DNA of 64,000 nucleotides from Pseudomonadales bacterium (GTDB lineage: Bacteria > Pseudomonadota > Gammaproteobacteria > Pseudomonadales > Halieaceae): assembly GCA_024234815.1 (NCBI GenBank), contig JACKNO010000001.1:806001-870000 (forward strand), read 5' to 3'. The position numbers were made by a program, and so were the translations under genes. Of the stretch, positions 53,400 through 62,378 are shown piece by piece (the stretch's first letter is position 1; each line of letters starts with the position of its first letter). The notes under the pieces were generated by a model. That model worked only from the letters and a program-made list of their open reading frames with translations. It searched no databases and was not told where the DNA came from.

Positions 53400-54407
53400 G
53401 TGACACTACAGAATCCAACCCAGATATGTATCTCGATTGACACCGAGTTCAGCATAGCGGGCCATTTCAAACAGCCTGAGACCCGTTTTCCCGTGGCCGA
53501 ACCCATGGTTTATGGCCGCGTGGACGGCAGGGAAGAGGCGCTGGGTTTTCTGCTCGATACCTTTGATCGTTACCAGGTAAAGGCGTCCTTTTTTGTGGAG
53601 TGCGCAAACTACTTCTACTTCGGCGACGAGCCGATGCGGACTGTCATCGGGCGATTGCAGGCTGCCGGGCAGGACATACAACTGCACGTGCACCCGGTGT
53701 GGCTGAGTTTTAACAAGGACGCGACTGCCGGGACCTTTCCCCGTAACGACGATTGTACCGGCCGCGATTTTGAAGACCTCAAGCGGGCCTTCGCCGCCTG
53801 TATTGATATCTTCCAGCGCTGGGTGGGACAAAAGCCACTGGCGATCCGCACCGGGAGCCTGGTGGCGGATGAAAATATATACCGGGTCATGGCCGACCTC
53901 GGTATACCCCTGAGTTCAAATATCGCTATGGGCGTATTTACCCCGGCCGAGCCCATGCTTCATCACGATTCCGGTCGGCACACTATTCACGGCGTTACCG
54001 AGGTTCCCGTGTTCAGCTATCGGGATATGAGCTTCGCGGGGAAAGCGCACAAGAAGTCGCTGCAGATTACCAGTTGTTCCTGGCCGGAGATGAAGTACGT
54101 GCTCAGGAAGGCCCGCAACGAGGGTGTCGAGACTATTGTGATACTGACGCACCCGTCCGAATACATCAAAAGTTCCGATCTGCAGTACACCAGGCTGACA
54201 AGGAACAGGGTCAACCAGCAGCGCCTGGTTCGTTTGTGCGAATTTATCCAGAACAACCCGGAAGACTTTGTGGCGGTCGATTTCTCCAGCCAGTATCACA
54301 ACTGGCTGGATTCGGAGATCACTCATCCGCCGATAGAAATTCCATCGATGTACGCGGTCGGTCGCAAACTCCATAATGCGTTGAACGACTTCGTCTGGCG
54401 ATACTAG
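53400..54407 (+). CDS. Polysaccharide deacetylase-like protein
   Basis: A 335-residue protein with the NodB-homology (polysaccharide deacetylase) fold. The first motif is ISIDTEFSI, then VKASFFVE, the metal-site LHVHPVW and FPRNDDCTGRDF. A late SSQYH segment follows. It should remove an acetyl group from an N-acetylated sugar; no signal peptide is present, so it may act in the cytoplasm on a precursor. The start is GTG 53400 with a GGGCGAG element; the frame before it to 53262 is not conserved. Being next to an acyltransferase it may act on the same glycan (inference). Confidence 0.75.
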   Translation: MTLQNPTQICISIDTEFSIAGHFKQPETRFPVAEPMVYGRVDGREEALGFLLDTFDRYQVKASFFVECANYFYFGDEPMRTVIGRLQAAGQDIQLHVHPVWLSFNKDATAGTFPRNDDCTGRDFEDLKRAFAACIDIFQRWVGQKPLAIRTGSLVADENIYRVMADLGIPLSSNIAMGVFTPAEPMLHHDSGRHTIHGVTEVPVFSYRDMSFAGKAHKKSLQITSCSWPEMKYVLRKARNEGVETIVILTHPSEYIKSSDLQYTRLTRNRVNQQRLVRLCEFIQNNPEDFVAVDFSSQYHNWLDSEITHPPIEIPSMYAVGRKLHNALNDFVWRY

Positions 54408-54442
54408 CCCGGTGGATCAGGATTGATTCAGGGGTGTTGAAA

Positions 54443-54667
54443 GTGAGTGAGACCGGTTGCATGAAAGCGGGAAAATATCGGCATTACAAGGGTGGTGAGT
54501 ACCAGGTGCAGGGGGTGGCAAGGCACTCGGAGACCGGTGAGTTGCTGGTGGTTTATACGCCTCTGTATGGTGAGGGAGGGCTGTGGGTCAGGCCGTTGAC
54601 CATGTTTGAGGAAACCGTACAGAGCGGGGGGCGCGAGCAGCCCCGGTTCGAGTATATTGGCACCTGA
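54443..54667 (+). CDS. DUF1653 family protein
   Basis: A 74-residue protein of the DUF1653 family: GKYRHYKGGEYQVQGVARHS, then LLVVYTPLYGEGGLWVRPLTMF. The motif order is nearly invariant in the family. The function is unknown. The start could be GTG 54443 (with an AGGGG upstream) or the in-frame ATG 54461. It follows the deacetylase gene by about 36 nt on the same strand. Confidence 0.9.
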   Translation: MSETGCMKAGKYRHYKGGEYQVQGVARHSETGELLVVYTPLYGEGGLWVRPLTMFEETVQSGGREQPRFEYIGT

Positions 54668-54721
54668 TCGGCGCCCGCGCGCGAAGTATCCGCAAATACC
54701 CGCCGCGATCAACCACCTTTT

Positions 54722-55681
54722 TCACGCACAGTCATTGCCGGGGCCGCGCATGTTTTTGCGGGGCAGTAGTCCCGCTTTTTCACCGGGGCAGGCAACGACA
54801 TCATCCTGGCCGCCGGTGCGCCAGCACTCGAAAGGTATGAGCTTGTACTGCCCCGATATCCGGTTATGCGCATCCCGCCTGCGAGCCTTGGAGCCGTCCG
54901 CCTTGCGCTTGTCGAAAGTGAATAGCTGGTAGTCTGCGGGCAGGTACCGGAGTAATTCAACAGCACTTGAGAAGGATAGTGCAGTTCCATAACTTATCTC
55001 GCAGAGGATAACAGGGCGGGTCCGGTCCAGGGTAGCCCGCAGGCCCGCCAGGGCCGGCTTCTCAAAGCCCTCTACGTCGATCTTTATCAGGTCGACAGTG
55101 TCGATACCCCTTTTCCGGAAATAGTCATCCCCCTCCACCAGTTCCAATTGGCCAATACTGACGTTGCCCCTGGTCACTGTGTTCGCATCAAAGGAACCGA
55201 TGCCCATGTTGTTGCCGGTCGGGGCAAAAAAGGTTTGCCGGGCATTGCGGTCGCCCAGTGCCAGCGGGTGTACCTCGATGTTCTCCAGGCGGTTTCTTTC
55301 TATATGCAGCAACAGCTTTTCGCGGACAGGGGAGTAGGGCTCGAAGGCGTGGACGCGGGCGCCGTGTGCCGCCATGAACAGCGAGTGTTGGCCAACGTTG
55401 GCGCCCACATCAATGAACACTGGCCGTTCACCGGGCAGGCGGCGCAAGGTATCTCGCAGGAAGAACAACAGGGGCTTCTCGAATGCGCCATAAAACCAGA
55501 TATTGAAATCAATATTGTTATTGAGGTTTCCGTGGTATTCGAGACCAAAAAAGTCGGTGACAAAAGGAAAGTCGGGCGCGCTCCCTCGCCTGGCAAGGTA
55601 CTTGTAAACTGAGCGGGAGAGACGCTTCGGGAGCCAGGGCTTGCCCCATAATAAGTGGCATACCCCCAGGCCAACGCTCAC
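54722..55681 (-). CDS. FkbM family methyltransferase
   Basis: A 319-residue FkbM-type SAM-dependent methyltransferase. The SAM-binding motif is VFIDVGANVGQHSLFMAAHGA, the acidic motif II is HAFEPYSPVREKL, and LIKIDVEGFE carries the metal-site Asp/Glu typical of the family. The family often O-methylates sugars or polyketides. The start GTG 55681 overlaps the stop of the next upstream gene (GTGA), so the two are coupled. No signal peptide is present. Confidence 0.85.
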   Translation of the reverse strand: MSVGLGVCHLLWGKPWLPKRLSRSVYKYLARRGSAPDFPFVTDFFGLEYHGNLNNNIDFNIWFYGAFEKPLLFFLRDTLRRLPGERPVFIDVGANVGQHSLFMAAHGARVHAFEPYSPVREKLLLHIERNRLENIEVHPLALGDRNARQTFFAPTGNNMGIGSFDANTVTRGNVSIGQLELVEGDDYFRKRGIDTVDLIKIDVEGFEKPALAGLRATLDRTRPVILCEISYGTALSFSSAVELLRYLPADYQLFTFDKRKADGSKARRRDAHNRISGQYKLIPFECWRTGGQDDVVACPGEKAGLLPRKNMRGPGNDCA

Positions 55682-56685
55682 GTGGGCCCTGGGGTGATGC
55701 CAGTTTGGTCCCCGGCCCGACCGCTGGACCGATCGTGAACGCCGCCGGGAGTATGCGCCTGACCCCGCTTGCGGAATATCTGCAACTGGATGTCCGCGGG
55801 CAACATTCCCAGCAGGGGAATGCTCAGGCGAGCCGCGGCGTACATCAGGTACGCCACGGGAAGAGAATACTCTTTGGTGTGCGCAATCCGGTCGAACAGG
55901 CCATCTGCCACCAGGCTGTCCAGGCGCGCGCAGTACAACTGGTCAAAGGAATGAGCACTGATCAGTTGTTGCAGATTGCGGCCATTGAAGTAGTGCAGAT
56001 GCGGTGACGGATAGTTCAACTGCCACATGCGCTCAAACATGCCCCTGATTCCGATACGCGCCAGGAGACGGGATAAGCGGTAGAAGATGCCCGAGGAGTC
56101 AGGCAGGTTGATTACCAGTATGCCATTGTCATTCAGGCAGTCGCGGCAGGCTCGCAGCACATCCGGCAGATCAGGAATGTGCTCCAGCACATCGTTGAAG
56201 ACAATAACGTCGAAACGGTCGTCAGCTTGCAACGCAGATGGAAAGTAGCCCTCGCGCACGGCGAAGCCCCTGGCCGCCGTTTCCCGGGCCACCTCGCGAT
56301 GCGGTTCGATGCCCACCGCGTCGAAATCCCGGGCGACCATTTCCAGAAACAGACCATGGGCGCATCCTACTTCCAGCAGGCGCGGAGACGCGGCGTCGCA
56401 AAGCTGCCTGACCCGCTCGATAATTTTGACGAAATTGCGCTGCCTGACGACCCTGAGCCCTGTCTCCCGTTCGACCTCATCGGGTTTGACGGGGTTTGAC
56501 TCATCGTTAATGGACGGCGTGAGGCTGGCGGCCTCATAGGAGCAGGCGGGGCAATAAAAGTGCCAGTCGGCCAATCCCGATCGCAACGGCTGGCGACAAC
56601 ACTGGCACTCAATCGGGTGCTGCAAAATACTCTCCTCGGTGACATCCGTCAGTGGCTCCGGCTTTGCGTAGAATACCCTCGACAC
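55678..56685 (-). CDS. Class I SAM methyltransferase with N-terminal zinc ribbon
   Basis: A 335-residue methyltransferase. The N-terminus has two Cys pairs, CQCC and CPAC, that form a likely zinc ribbon. The methyltransferase core reads LLEVGCAHGLFLEMV, then VGIEPHREVARE, DVIVFNDVLEHIPD and DNGILVINLPD. The C-terminal part is typical of sugar or lipid methyltransferases of this type. The start GTG 56685 is uncertain; a TTG at 56625 has GAGGAGAG ahead. It is coupled to the FkbM gene and divergent from another zinc-ribbon methyltransferase gene. Confidence 0.8.
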   Translation of the reverse strand: MSRVFYAKPEPLTDVTEESILQHPIECQCCRQPLRSGLADWHFYCPACSYEAASLTPSINDESNPVKPDEVERETGLRVVRQRNFVKIIERVRQLCDAASPRLLEVGCAHGLFLEMVARDFDAVGIEPHREVARETAARGFAVREGYFPSALQADDRFDVIVFNDVLEHIPDLPDVLRACRDCLNDNGILVINLPDSSGIFYRLSRLLARIGIRGMFERMWQLNYPSPHLHYFNGRNLQQLISAHSFDQLYCARLDSLVADGLFDRIAHTKEYSLPVAYLMYAAARLSIPLLGMLPADIQLQIFRKRGQAHTPGGVHDRSSGRAGDQTGITPGPT

Positions 56686-56714
56686 GCCAACTTTAGCTTA
56701 TATACTAGCGCGCT

Positions 56715-57587
56715 ATGAACAAAAATTACTTTTATAAACCCTACGAGCCGAAGGAACTTACCCTGTTACCCTGTGCGGTATGCGGTAGCCGGAGCACGCA
56801 TCCGCTAGCGGATGAAAACAACCTGCACATCGTCAGTTGCGCCAGTTGTGACTATGTTTACGTCAACCCCCGGCCCAGCGTCGCTGCGCTGGAAGACTTC
56901 TATCGCGAATACTATCCGCCGCAGGAGGGGCTCGCCGATTCCTGGGGTGGTGAGATGAGCGCCATTTTTGCCAATATCTTCGGCTATATCAATGCGCGCT
57001 ATGATAGCGGCCAGATCCTGGACATCGGCAGTGCTTATGGCCATTTCCTCAGTCAGTTTGATGCGCAAAAATGGTTTGCAACCGGGGTCGAGCCATCGCC
57101 AACGGCCACCGAGTATTGCCGCAGCAACTTTCCCCGGATTACGACCTTTACCTCCAACTTCGAGGATGCCGACCTGGCCGCGGGAAGTTTTGACGTGGTC
57201 ACGTCCTTTTATGTGGTGGAGCACGTCTTCGACCCCAGGGACTTCATGCAGCGGGTCCATCACCTGCTCAAGGACGGCGGGCTTGCCGTTATTCGTATCC
57301 CTTACACCAGGCCATTTTTCCCGTTCGCCCGACTGCTGAGGCGCCCGCTCATGTACGCCCCGATGCACCTCAACGACTTTGCGCCCGCGCATTTTGAGCG
57401 TATGGGCCGCGAGATCGGTTTCAGGTCGGTCGAAACCACCGTCGGCACCAGCCGCAACTCGTCCAATATGGTGGAGAAACTGGGAGCAGCCATATTTGGC
57501 TTTATAGGGCGGGTGTACGAGGTCTTCGCTCCGTCCAGTCATCCCTTCCCGTATGCCGGGGCCTATACCTACCTGCTCAGGAAATAA
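56715..57587 (+). CDS. Class I SAM methyltransferase with N-terminal zinc ribbon (second copy type)
   Basis: A 290-residue methyltransferase, similar in layout to the divergent gene but with low identity. The ribbon is LPCAVCGSRSTHPL and VSCASCDYVYVNPRP (CxxC twice). The core is ILDIGSAYGHFLSQF, then TGVEPSPTATEY and FDVVTSFYVVEHV. The C-terminal part includes a region with RIPYTRPFFPF. ATG 56715 is a clear start. The two genes may share a promoter region of only 29-90 nt. A role in methylation of a sugar or lipid in a glycan locus is an inference. Confidence 0.8.
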   Translation: MNKNYFYKPYEPKELTLLPCAVCGSRSTHPLADENNLHIVSCASCDYVYVNPRPSVAALEDFYREYYPPQEGLADSWGGEMSAIFANIFGYINARYDSGQILDIGSAYGHFLSQFDAQKWFATGVEPSPTATEYCRSNFPRITTFTSNFEDADLAAGSFDVVTSFYVVEHVFDPRDFMQRVHHLLKDGGLAVIRIPYTRPFFPFARLLRRPLMYAPMHLNDFAPAHFERMGREIGFRSVETTVGTSRNSSNMVEKLGAAIFGFIGRVYEVFAPSSHPFPYAGAYTYLLRK

Positions 57588-57698
57588 TAGCGGGACAGGG
57601 CAAGGCCTTGCCGCGCGCCTTTCGGTTGATCAGAAATCCGCCATCGGGACGCGAGCTGGCCACTCTTGCGCCCGCATTGGAGCAATACTCTTCGACGC

Positions 57699-57712
57699 TT
57701 GATCTACATCAA
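57699..57712 (+). promoter_or_regulatory. FNR/Anr-type binding site
   Basis: TTGATCTACATCAA is a perfect match to the FNR/Anr consensus TTGAT-N4-ATCAA. The centre lies at 57705.5, about 75-110 nt from the candidate start codons of the universal stress gene. A class II activator site would place the transcription start near 57747, which leaves a plausible leader. Confidence 0.75.
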
Positions 57713-57816
57713 ATTAATCGGGCGGAATGCCACTATTTCGTGGGTTTTTAGAATGCCTATTCTAGTGAAAGGGGCTGAGAATGAGCCTTGGGAATGTGGA
57801 AGCGAGGTTACCCGCC

Positions 57817-58629
57817 ATGGAAATTTCAAAAATTTTTGTTGTGTATGATCCTACCCGCGCGGAGCAACCCGCCCTGGTCAGGGCGGCTGGCATAGCCGCC
57901 GAGATCGGCTGTAAGGTGCACGTCTTCGCTGCCATTTACGCAGATATCGGCAAGGGCGATTCCAGGCCCGCCGAGATCAAGCATCTTATTGCCTGCCAGA
58001 AAACCGTTCTCGAAGGCGCCGTCGCGCCATTGCTTGAGCGCGGTATTGCTGTGACCACCGAAGTGGAGTGGGAAAAGGACTGGTATACCGCGGTGGTTCG
58101 CGCTTCGATACGCAACGACGCCGACGTGGTACTGAAGTCATCTTACCGGCACTCCACGAGGGAGCGCATCCTCAACCGCACCTCGGACTGGACCCTGATA
58201 CGTGAATGCCTGTGCCCCGTGCTGCTGGTCAAGGAAGGCAAGGCAAGAGATCTGCGCAGGGTGCTGGCTGCAATCGATATACGCTCGGGGCGTGAGTCCT
58301 ACGAAAAACTGAACGAGCACATCATCAATCTCAGCAAACGTATTCTCGATACCGAGAAAGCGGAAGTGCACTTCATCAATGCCTTCAAGGATTTCCACAC
58401 GGTTCCCGACCGCAATACGCTGATCAGGAACTGCGGCGTGAGTAGCGACCGCATACATATCCAGATGGGAGAGCCCGATGATGTGATCGTGCGGGGCGCT
58501 CGGGATCTGGACGCGAGCCTCGTGGTAATCGGGAATTCTGCGCGTTCCGGTCTGTCCGCCGTTATCAATGGCAATACGGTTGAAAGAGTGCTGGACAGGC
58601 TCGACTGTGATGTCCTCTCCATGCCCTGA
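57817..58629 (+). CDS. Tandem universal stress protein (UspE-like)
   Basis: A 270-residue protein with two Usp domains. Domain 1 begins SKIFVVYDPTRAEQPALVRAA, and domain 2 begins LRRVLAAIDIRSG; the second ends in DASLVVIGNSARSGLSAVINGNTVERVL, the usual ATP-binding end. UspE-like proteins act under stress and in low-oxygen states. The start ATG 57817 has GAGG ahead; ATG 57781 with AAGGGG is a strong alternative that adds 12 residues. A perfect FNR/Anr site lies upstream, so induction by low oxygen is predicted. Confidence 0.85.
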   Translation: MEISKIFVVYDPTRAEQPALVRAAGIAAEIGCKVHVFAAIYADIGKGDSRPAEIKHLIACQKTVLEGAVAPLLERGIAVTTEVEWEKDWYTAVVRASIRNDADVVLKSSYRHSTRERILNRTSDWTLIRECLCPVLLVKEGKARDLRRVLAAIDIRSGRESYEKLNEHIINLSKRILDTEKAEVHFINAFKDFHTVPDRNTLIRNCGVSSDRIHIQMGEPDDVIVRGARDLDASLVVIGNSARSGLSAVINGNTVERVLDRLDCDVLSMP

Positions 58630-58837
58630 GATTTTTCGTGTGTTTTCCAGCCCCTGCCACGCCGTGTCCGGGGGCGCCGGAAATGTCAGAAATAGCCAAT
58701 AAATTCGGGACAATGGGCTGGAACCGGGGGACAATTCCCCCAAACTCTCGCCCGCTGGCCACGAGTAAGGCGCCCGGTGCCTTCGCCGAAAAGCTGGGCT
58801 ACAATTGAAACCGGGACAAAAAAAACGATTCGGTGAC

Positions 58838-59536
58838 GTGAAGGCTCTATTTGGATACGCATTATGCTTGCTGGTTCTCGGCGCTGCCCAGGCCGGGGCG
58901 GAAAGTAGTGCCATCTTATTGAGCAATGTCCCTTCCACCCAGGAGGACACTCCGGCGCAACCGTCAGTCAAGATCTACAAGTACCGGGATAAACACGGGG
59001 TGAAGGCCTTTTCCGATAAAGCGCCGACGGACCGTCGCTACGAGGTAATTCAATACTCCTGTTTTGCCTGCAACCTGAATTCCAGGGTCGACTGGTCCAA
59101 TATCCCCCTCCAGCTCAATGCTTACGAGTATTCGATCAATGCCGCCTCCAGGAGATACCGCGTTGATCCGGCGTTGGTGCGGGCGGTGATCCATGCCGAA
59201 TCCGCCTTCAAGCCCAGGGCGAGGTCAAAGAAAGGCGCCCTGGGGTTGATGCAGCTGATGCCTGATACGGCCAGGGATATGGGTGTCATCAATGCCCTGT
59301 CTCCAGAGGAGAATATCCGGGGCGGGGTGCGCTACCTCGCCTGGCTGCTGGAAAGGAACCAGGGTAACGCCCTGCTTGCAACTGCGGCCTATAACGCCGG
59401 GCCTGGCGCGGTAGAGCGCTACAATGGCATACCGCCCTTCGAGGAGACCCAGACCTACGTGAAGCGGGTAAAAATTCTGCATGAGCGGTACAAAAAGGCA
59501 CTGGTCGCCAATTCGAGTGCCCCCCGCAGCTCCTGA
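58838..59536 (+). CDS. Lytic transglycosylase (SLT domain) with DUF4124-like N-terminus
   Basis: A 232-residue exported murein hydrolase. A signal peptide (FGYALCLLVLGAAQAGA) is followed by a DUF4124-like segment (IYKYRDKHGVKAFSDKAP), then the SLT domain. The catalytic Glu is in VIHAESAFKPRARSKKGA, followed by LGLMQLMPDTA and TAAYNAGPGAVERYNG. It cleaves peptidoglycan glycan strands in the periplasm. The start is uncertain: GTG 58838 or TTG 58805 both give a signal peptide. Confidence 0.85.
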   Translation: MKALFGYALCLLVLGAAQAGAESSAILLSNVPSTQEDTPAQPSVKIYKYRDKHGVKAFSDKAPTDRRYEVIQYSCFACNLNSRVDWSNIPLQLNAYEYSINAASRRYRVDPALVRAVIHAESAFKPRARSKKGALGLMQLMPDTARDMGVINALSPEENIRGGVRYLAWLLERNQGNALLATAAYNAGPGAVERYNGIPPFEETQTYVKRVKILHERYKKALVANSSAPRSS

Positions 59537-59632
59537 GGGCATCCCACATCGGCGCAGATGTTGCAGTCACTGATTGCAGTTTGCATTGGCTGCCGTGACA
59601 ATACCATTGACGTGTTTAACCCTGTGACCTAT

Positions 59633-61054
59633 ATGCTCGTGAAGTTCTCCCTCGCCCTGGTTTGCTGGGTGGCGTTAATGCCGGCCGTGATTGCGGCCCA
59701 GCCCAAAAGCGGCGGCAACGAGACAGGCCTGGCGGCAACGCCGGCCGAACCCTCCCCCACCGCCGAGCCGCCCCTCGCAAGCAGTGTCGACCTCAAGCAG
59801 GTTTTCGAGTCACCGTTCCCGCTGGAAGCCGCCGAGTTGCCGCACGCTTTGCAAGCCGAGGCCGCCCTGCTCAAAGAGGCGAAATCTGTCGCCAACGGTG
59901 GCGCAGAGTGGGGCCCCATCCAGTTCATGTTGAACGCCAATGACATTCTGAAAGAGGCCAATACCTCGCGCCAGTTACTGGGCGTGGAAGTGCCCCCCGC
60001 CACTGCCACACGGCTGGCCTGGAAACCATCGCGAACCTTCAGCGGAATGGCGGTCGACACGCCGGTTCTGGTGGTCAATGGCGCCTACGACGGGCCTACC
60101 ATGTGTCTTACCGCCGCCGTGCATGGGGATGAGCTGAACGGGATTGAAATGGTCCGGCGGATACTTTACGACCTCGATCCGCACAAGCTGCACGGTATGA
60201 TAATCGGCATTCCAATCGTGAATTTGCTGGGCTTTACCCGTAGTTCCCGCTATCTCCCGGACCGGCGTGATCTCAATCGATACTTTCCCGGTAATCCGAA
60301 CGGTAGTGTGGCATCGCGAATCGCAGCTGCCTTCTTTGCCGATGTGGTTAAACACTGCACCACTTTGGTGGACCTGCATACCGGGTCCTTCTACCGGACC
60401 AATATTCCCCAATTGCGGGCCGATATGAACAATCCACTGGTAGCGGAATTCGTGGAACTGTTTGGGGATATCCCGGTTCTCCACTCGCGCGGCAACAGGC
60501 GTTCCCTGCGGGCGGCTGCGACTCGCGCCGGTATCCCTACGGTTACCCTGGAGGCCGGGGAACCGATGCGTTTGCAACGGGATATGGTCGAGGTGGGCGT
60601 AAAGACGATCAACACACTGCTCGCCAAGAGCGGCATGTATTCAAAACTGGGCCTGTGGGTTAAACCCGAGCCCGCTTTTTATGATTCCGCCTGGGTCAGG
60701 GCGAACACCTCGGGCATTTTATTCAGTCGCATGGAACTCGGAGACGAGGTGAATGAGGGTGATGTGCTCGGCGCGGTGAACAACCCCATTACCAACGAGC
60801 AGATTGATATCCTGTCCCCCCACCACGGGCGCATACTTGGTATGGCGCTGGACCAGTTCGTGATGCCCGGCTATGCGGTTTACCACATAGGCATCCACGC
60901 CGCCAAGGAAACCCTGATGGCGACTGAAGCGCCGGCGGAAGACGACACATCGATTGATGAACTTGATGAATTTGATGATGTCGAAGAGCTCGAAGATATT
61001 GACGAGCGACCAGCCCGCAAGGCACTGGATGCCGATACCTATGATGACGAATAG
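59633..61054 (+). CDS. Exported succinylglutamate desuccinylase/aspartoacylase family protein
   Basis: A 473-residue protein of the AstE/ASPA (M14-like) family. The zinc motif is AAVHGDELNGIEMV, with VDLHTGSF later and the TVTLEAGEPM Glu region. A likely signal peptide (KFSLALVCWVALMPAVIAA) precedes. It cleaves an N-acyl amino acid or a similar amide, here outside the cytoplasm. The C-terminus is extremely acidic (about 30 residues from EDDTSIDELDEFDD). ATG 59633 is preferred over 59558, because it gives a proper signal peptide. Confidence 0.8.
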   Translation: MLVKFSLALVCWVALMPAVIAAQPKSGGNETGLAATPAEPSPTAEPPLASSVDLKQVFESPFPLEAAELPHALQAEAALLKEAKSVANGGAEWGPIQFMLNANDILKEANTSRQLLGVEVPPATATRLAWKPSRTFSGMAVDTPVLVVNGAYDGPTMCLTAAVHGDELNGIEMVRRILYDLDPHKLHGMIIGIPIVNLLGFTRSSRYLPDRRDLNRYFPGNPNGSVASRIAAAFFADVVKHCTTLVDLHTGSFYRTNIPQLRADMNNPLVAEFVELFGDIPVLHSRGNRRSLRAAATRAGIPTVTLEAGEPMRLQRDMVEVGVKTINTLLAKSGMYSKLGLWVKPEPAFYDSAWVRANTSGILFSRMELGDEVNEGDVLGAVNNPITNEQIDILSPHHGRILGMALDQFVMPGYAVYHIGIHAAKETLMATEAPAEDDTSIDELDEFDDVEELEDIDERPARKALDADTYDDE

Positions 61055-61265
61055 GGCGTTTCGGCCTGTTGCCGCAGTTTCGGAGGTTTATGGGGGAGTG
61101 ATTTGCGGAAAATTCCCAAAAATTGCCAAACCGGAGTGATCCGGAACCCCGAATCGGGCGTATTAAGGCGTTAAGTAGTAAAATGGCCCGGCGCTGGGCA
61201 AATCTCGACGGCCGCGTATCTTCTGAATTGTTCTCCTTAATCCCCTGGATTCCTGGTATTTGTAC

Positions 61266-62378
61266 ATGTCCAAGAACGTACTATCCGCATCGATTATTGC
61301 CATAGGCCTCCTGCTATGGCTCGGATCGGGGCTGTTTTCCGGTGAATCGGCGCCCAAAGAGCACCCCTCGCTAACGCTTCAGGAGCAGGCTCTCCCCGAA
61401 TCCGGCGGCAAGGAGCTGTCCAGGGTGCGCGTCGAGCCCATCAAGGCCCAGGCGCGGACGCGTTACCTGGTATTGCGGGGCCGGACCGAGAGCAAGCGCA
61501 TGGTGCAGGTGAAGTCCGAGATAGCCGGCCAGATCGTTTCCCGCCCGGTGGAGCGGGGGATGCGTGTCGCCAGGGGCGATCTGCTGTGTGAGGTGGCCGT
61601 GGACGATCGCGAAGCGGCCGTGGTCGAGGCAAAAGCCGCGTTCGAGAATGCCAGAATCGAATACGAGGGCGCTCTCAAGCTCAAAGCCCAGGGCCTGCAG
61701 TCCCAGATAGCGATAGCGGGTTCCGCGGCGCGGCAGGAGGCGGCCCGCGCCCAATTACAGCGCCAGGAACTCAATCTTGAAAGAACCCGGATTTCCGCAC
61801 CCTTCGACGGCGTGGTAGAGGACCTGCACATGAACACCGGGGATTATGCGACCCCCGGCGCGCCCTGCGTGACACTCATTGACCTGGACCCCATGCTGGT
61901 CAAGGCCGATGTGAGCGAGACAGAAGTTGAGAACCTGGGGCTGGGTGATCGCGCCTTTGGGCAAACCAGTGTCGGCGGCGAAATTGTTGGCCTGGTGACC
62001 TTCGTGGGCAAGCAGAGCGACCCTGTGACCCGCACCTATCCCGTGGAAATCACGGTAGAAAACGGGGATTACAGTATTCGCTCGGGTCTGACGGTAAGTG
62101 CCCGTATCGGCCTGGGTGACGTGCAGGCGCACCAGGTATCGCCCGCCCTGTTCACCCTCAACGATGCCGGCGAAATCGGTTTGCGAACCGTTGATAAAGC
62201 GAACAGGGTCGTATTCCACACCGTGCGTATTATTGAAGATGGCCCCGAGGGCGTCTGGGTGACCGGCTTGCCCCGAACAACCCGCCTGATAACCGTTGGC
62301 CAGGAATTCGTGGCGGACGGCGAGGTCATAGAGCCCATGTACTCGAATGATCCCGGTACCCAAGTAGCCCAGCCATGA
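61266..62378 (+). CDS. RND efflux periplasmic adaptor (membrane fusion protein)
   Basis: A 370-residue adaptor of the HlyD/MexA type. An N-terminal membrane anchor (VLSASIIAIGLLLWLGSGLF) is followed by a lipoyl domain half (VQVKSEIAGQIVSRPVERG), a coiled-coil hairpin (about 120-170), the second lipoyl half (RTRISAPFDGVVED) and beta-barrel strands. It bridges the inner-membrane pump and an outer-membrane channel. ATG 61266 is preferred over TTG 61260. The permease gene overlaps it (ATGA). No outer-membrane channel gene is in the window. Confidence 0.85.
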   Translation: MSKNVLSASIIAIGLLLWLGSGLFSGESAPKEHPSLTLQEQALPESGGKELSRVRVEPIKAQARTRYLVLRGRTESKRMVQVKSEIAGQIVSRPVERGMRVARGDLLCEVAVDDREAAVVEAKAAFENARIEYEGALKLKAQGLQSQIAIAGSAARQEAARAQLQRQELNLERTRISAPFDGVVEDLHMNTGDYATPGAPCVTLIDLDPMLVKADVSETEVENLGLGDRAFGQTSVGGEIVGLVTFVGKQSDPVTRTYPVEITVENGDYSIRSGLTVSARIGLGDVQAHQVSPALFTLNDAGEIGLRTVDKANRVVFHTVRIIEDGPEGVWVTGLPRTTRLITVGQEFVADGEVIEPMYSNDPGTQVAQP

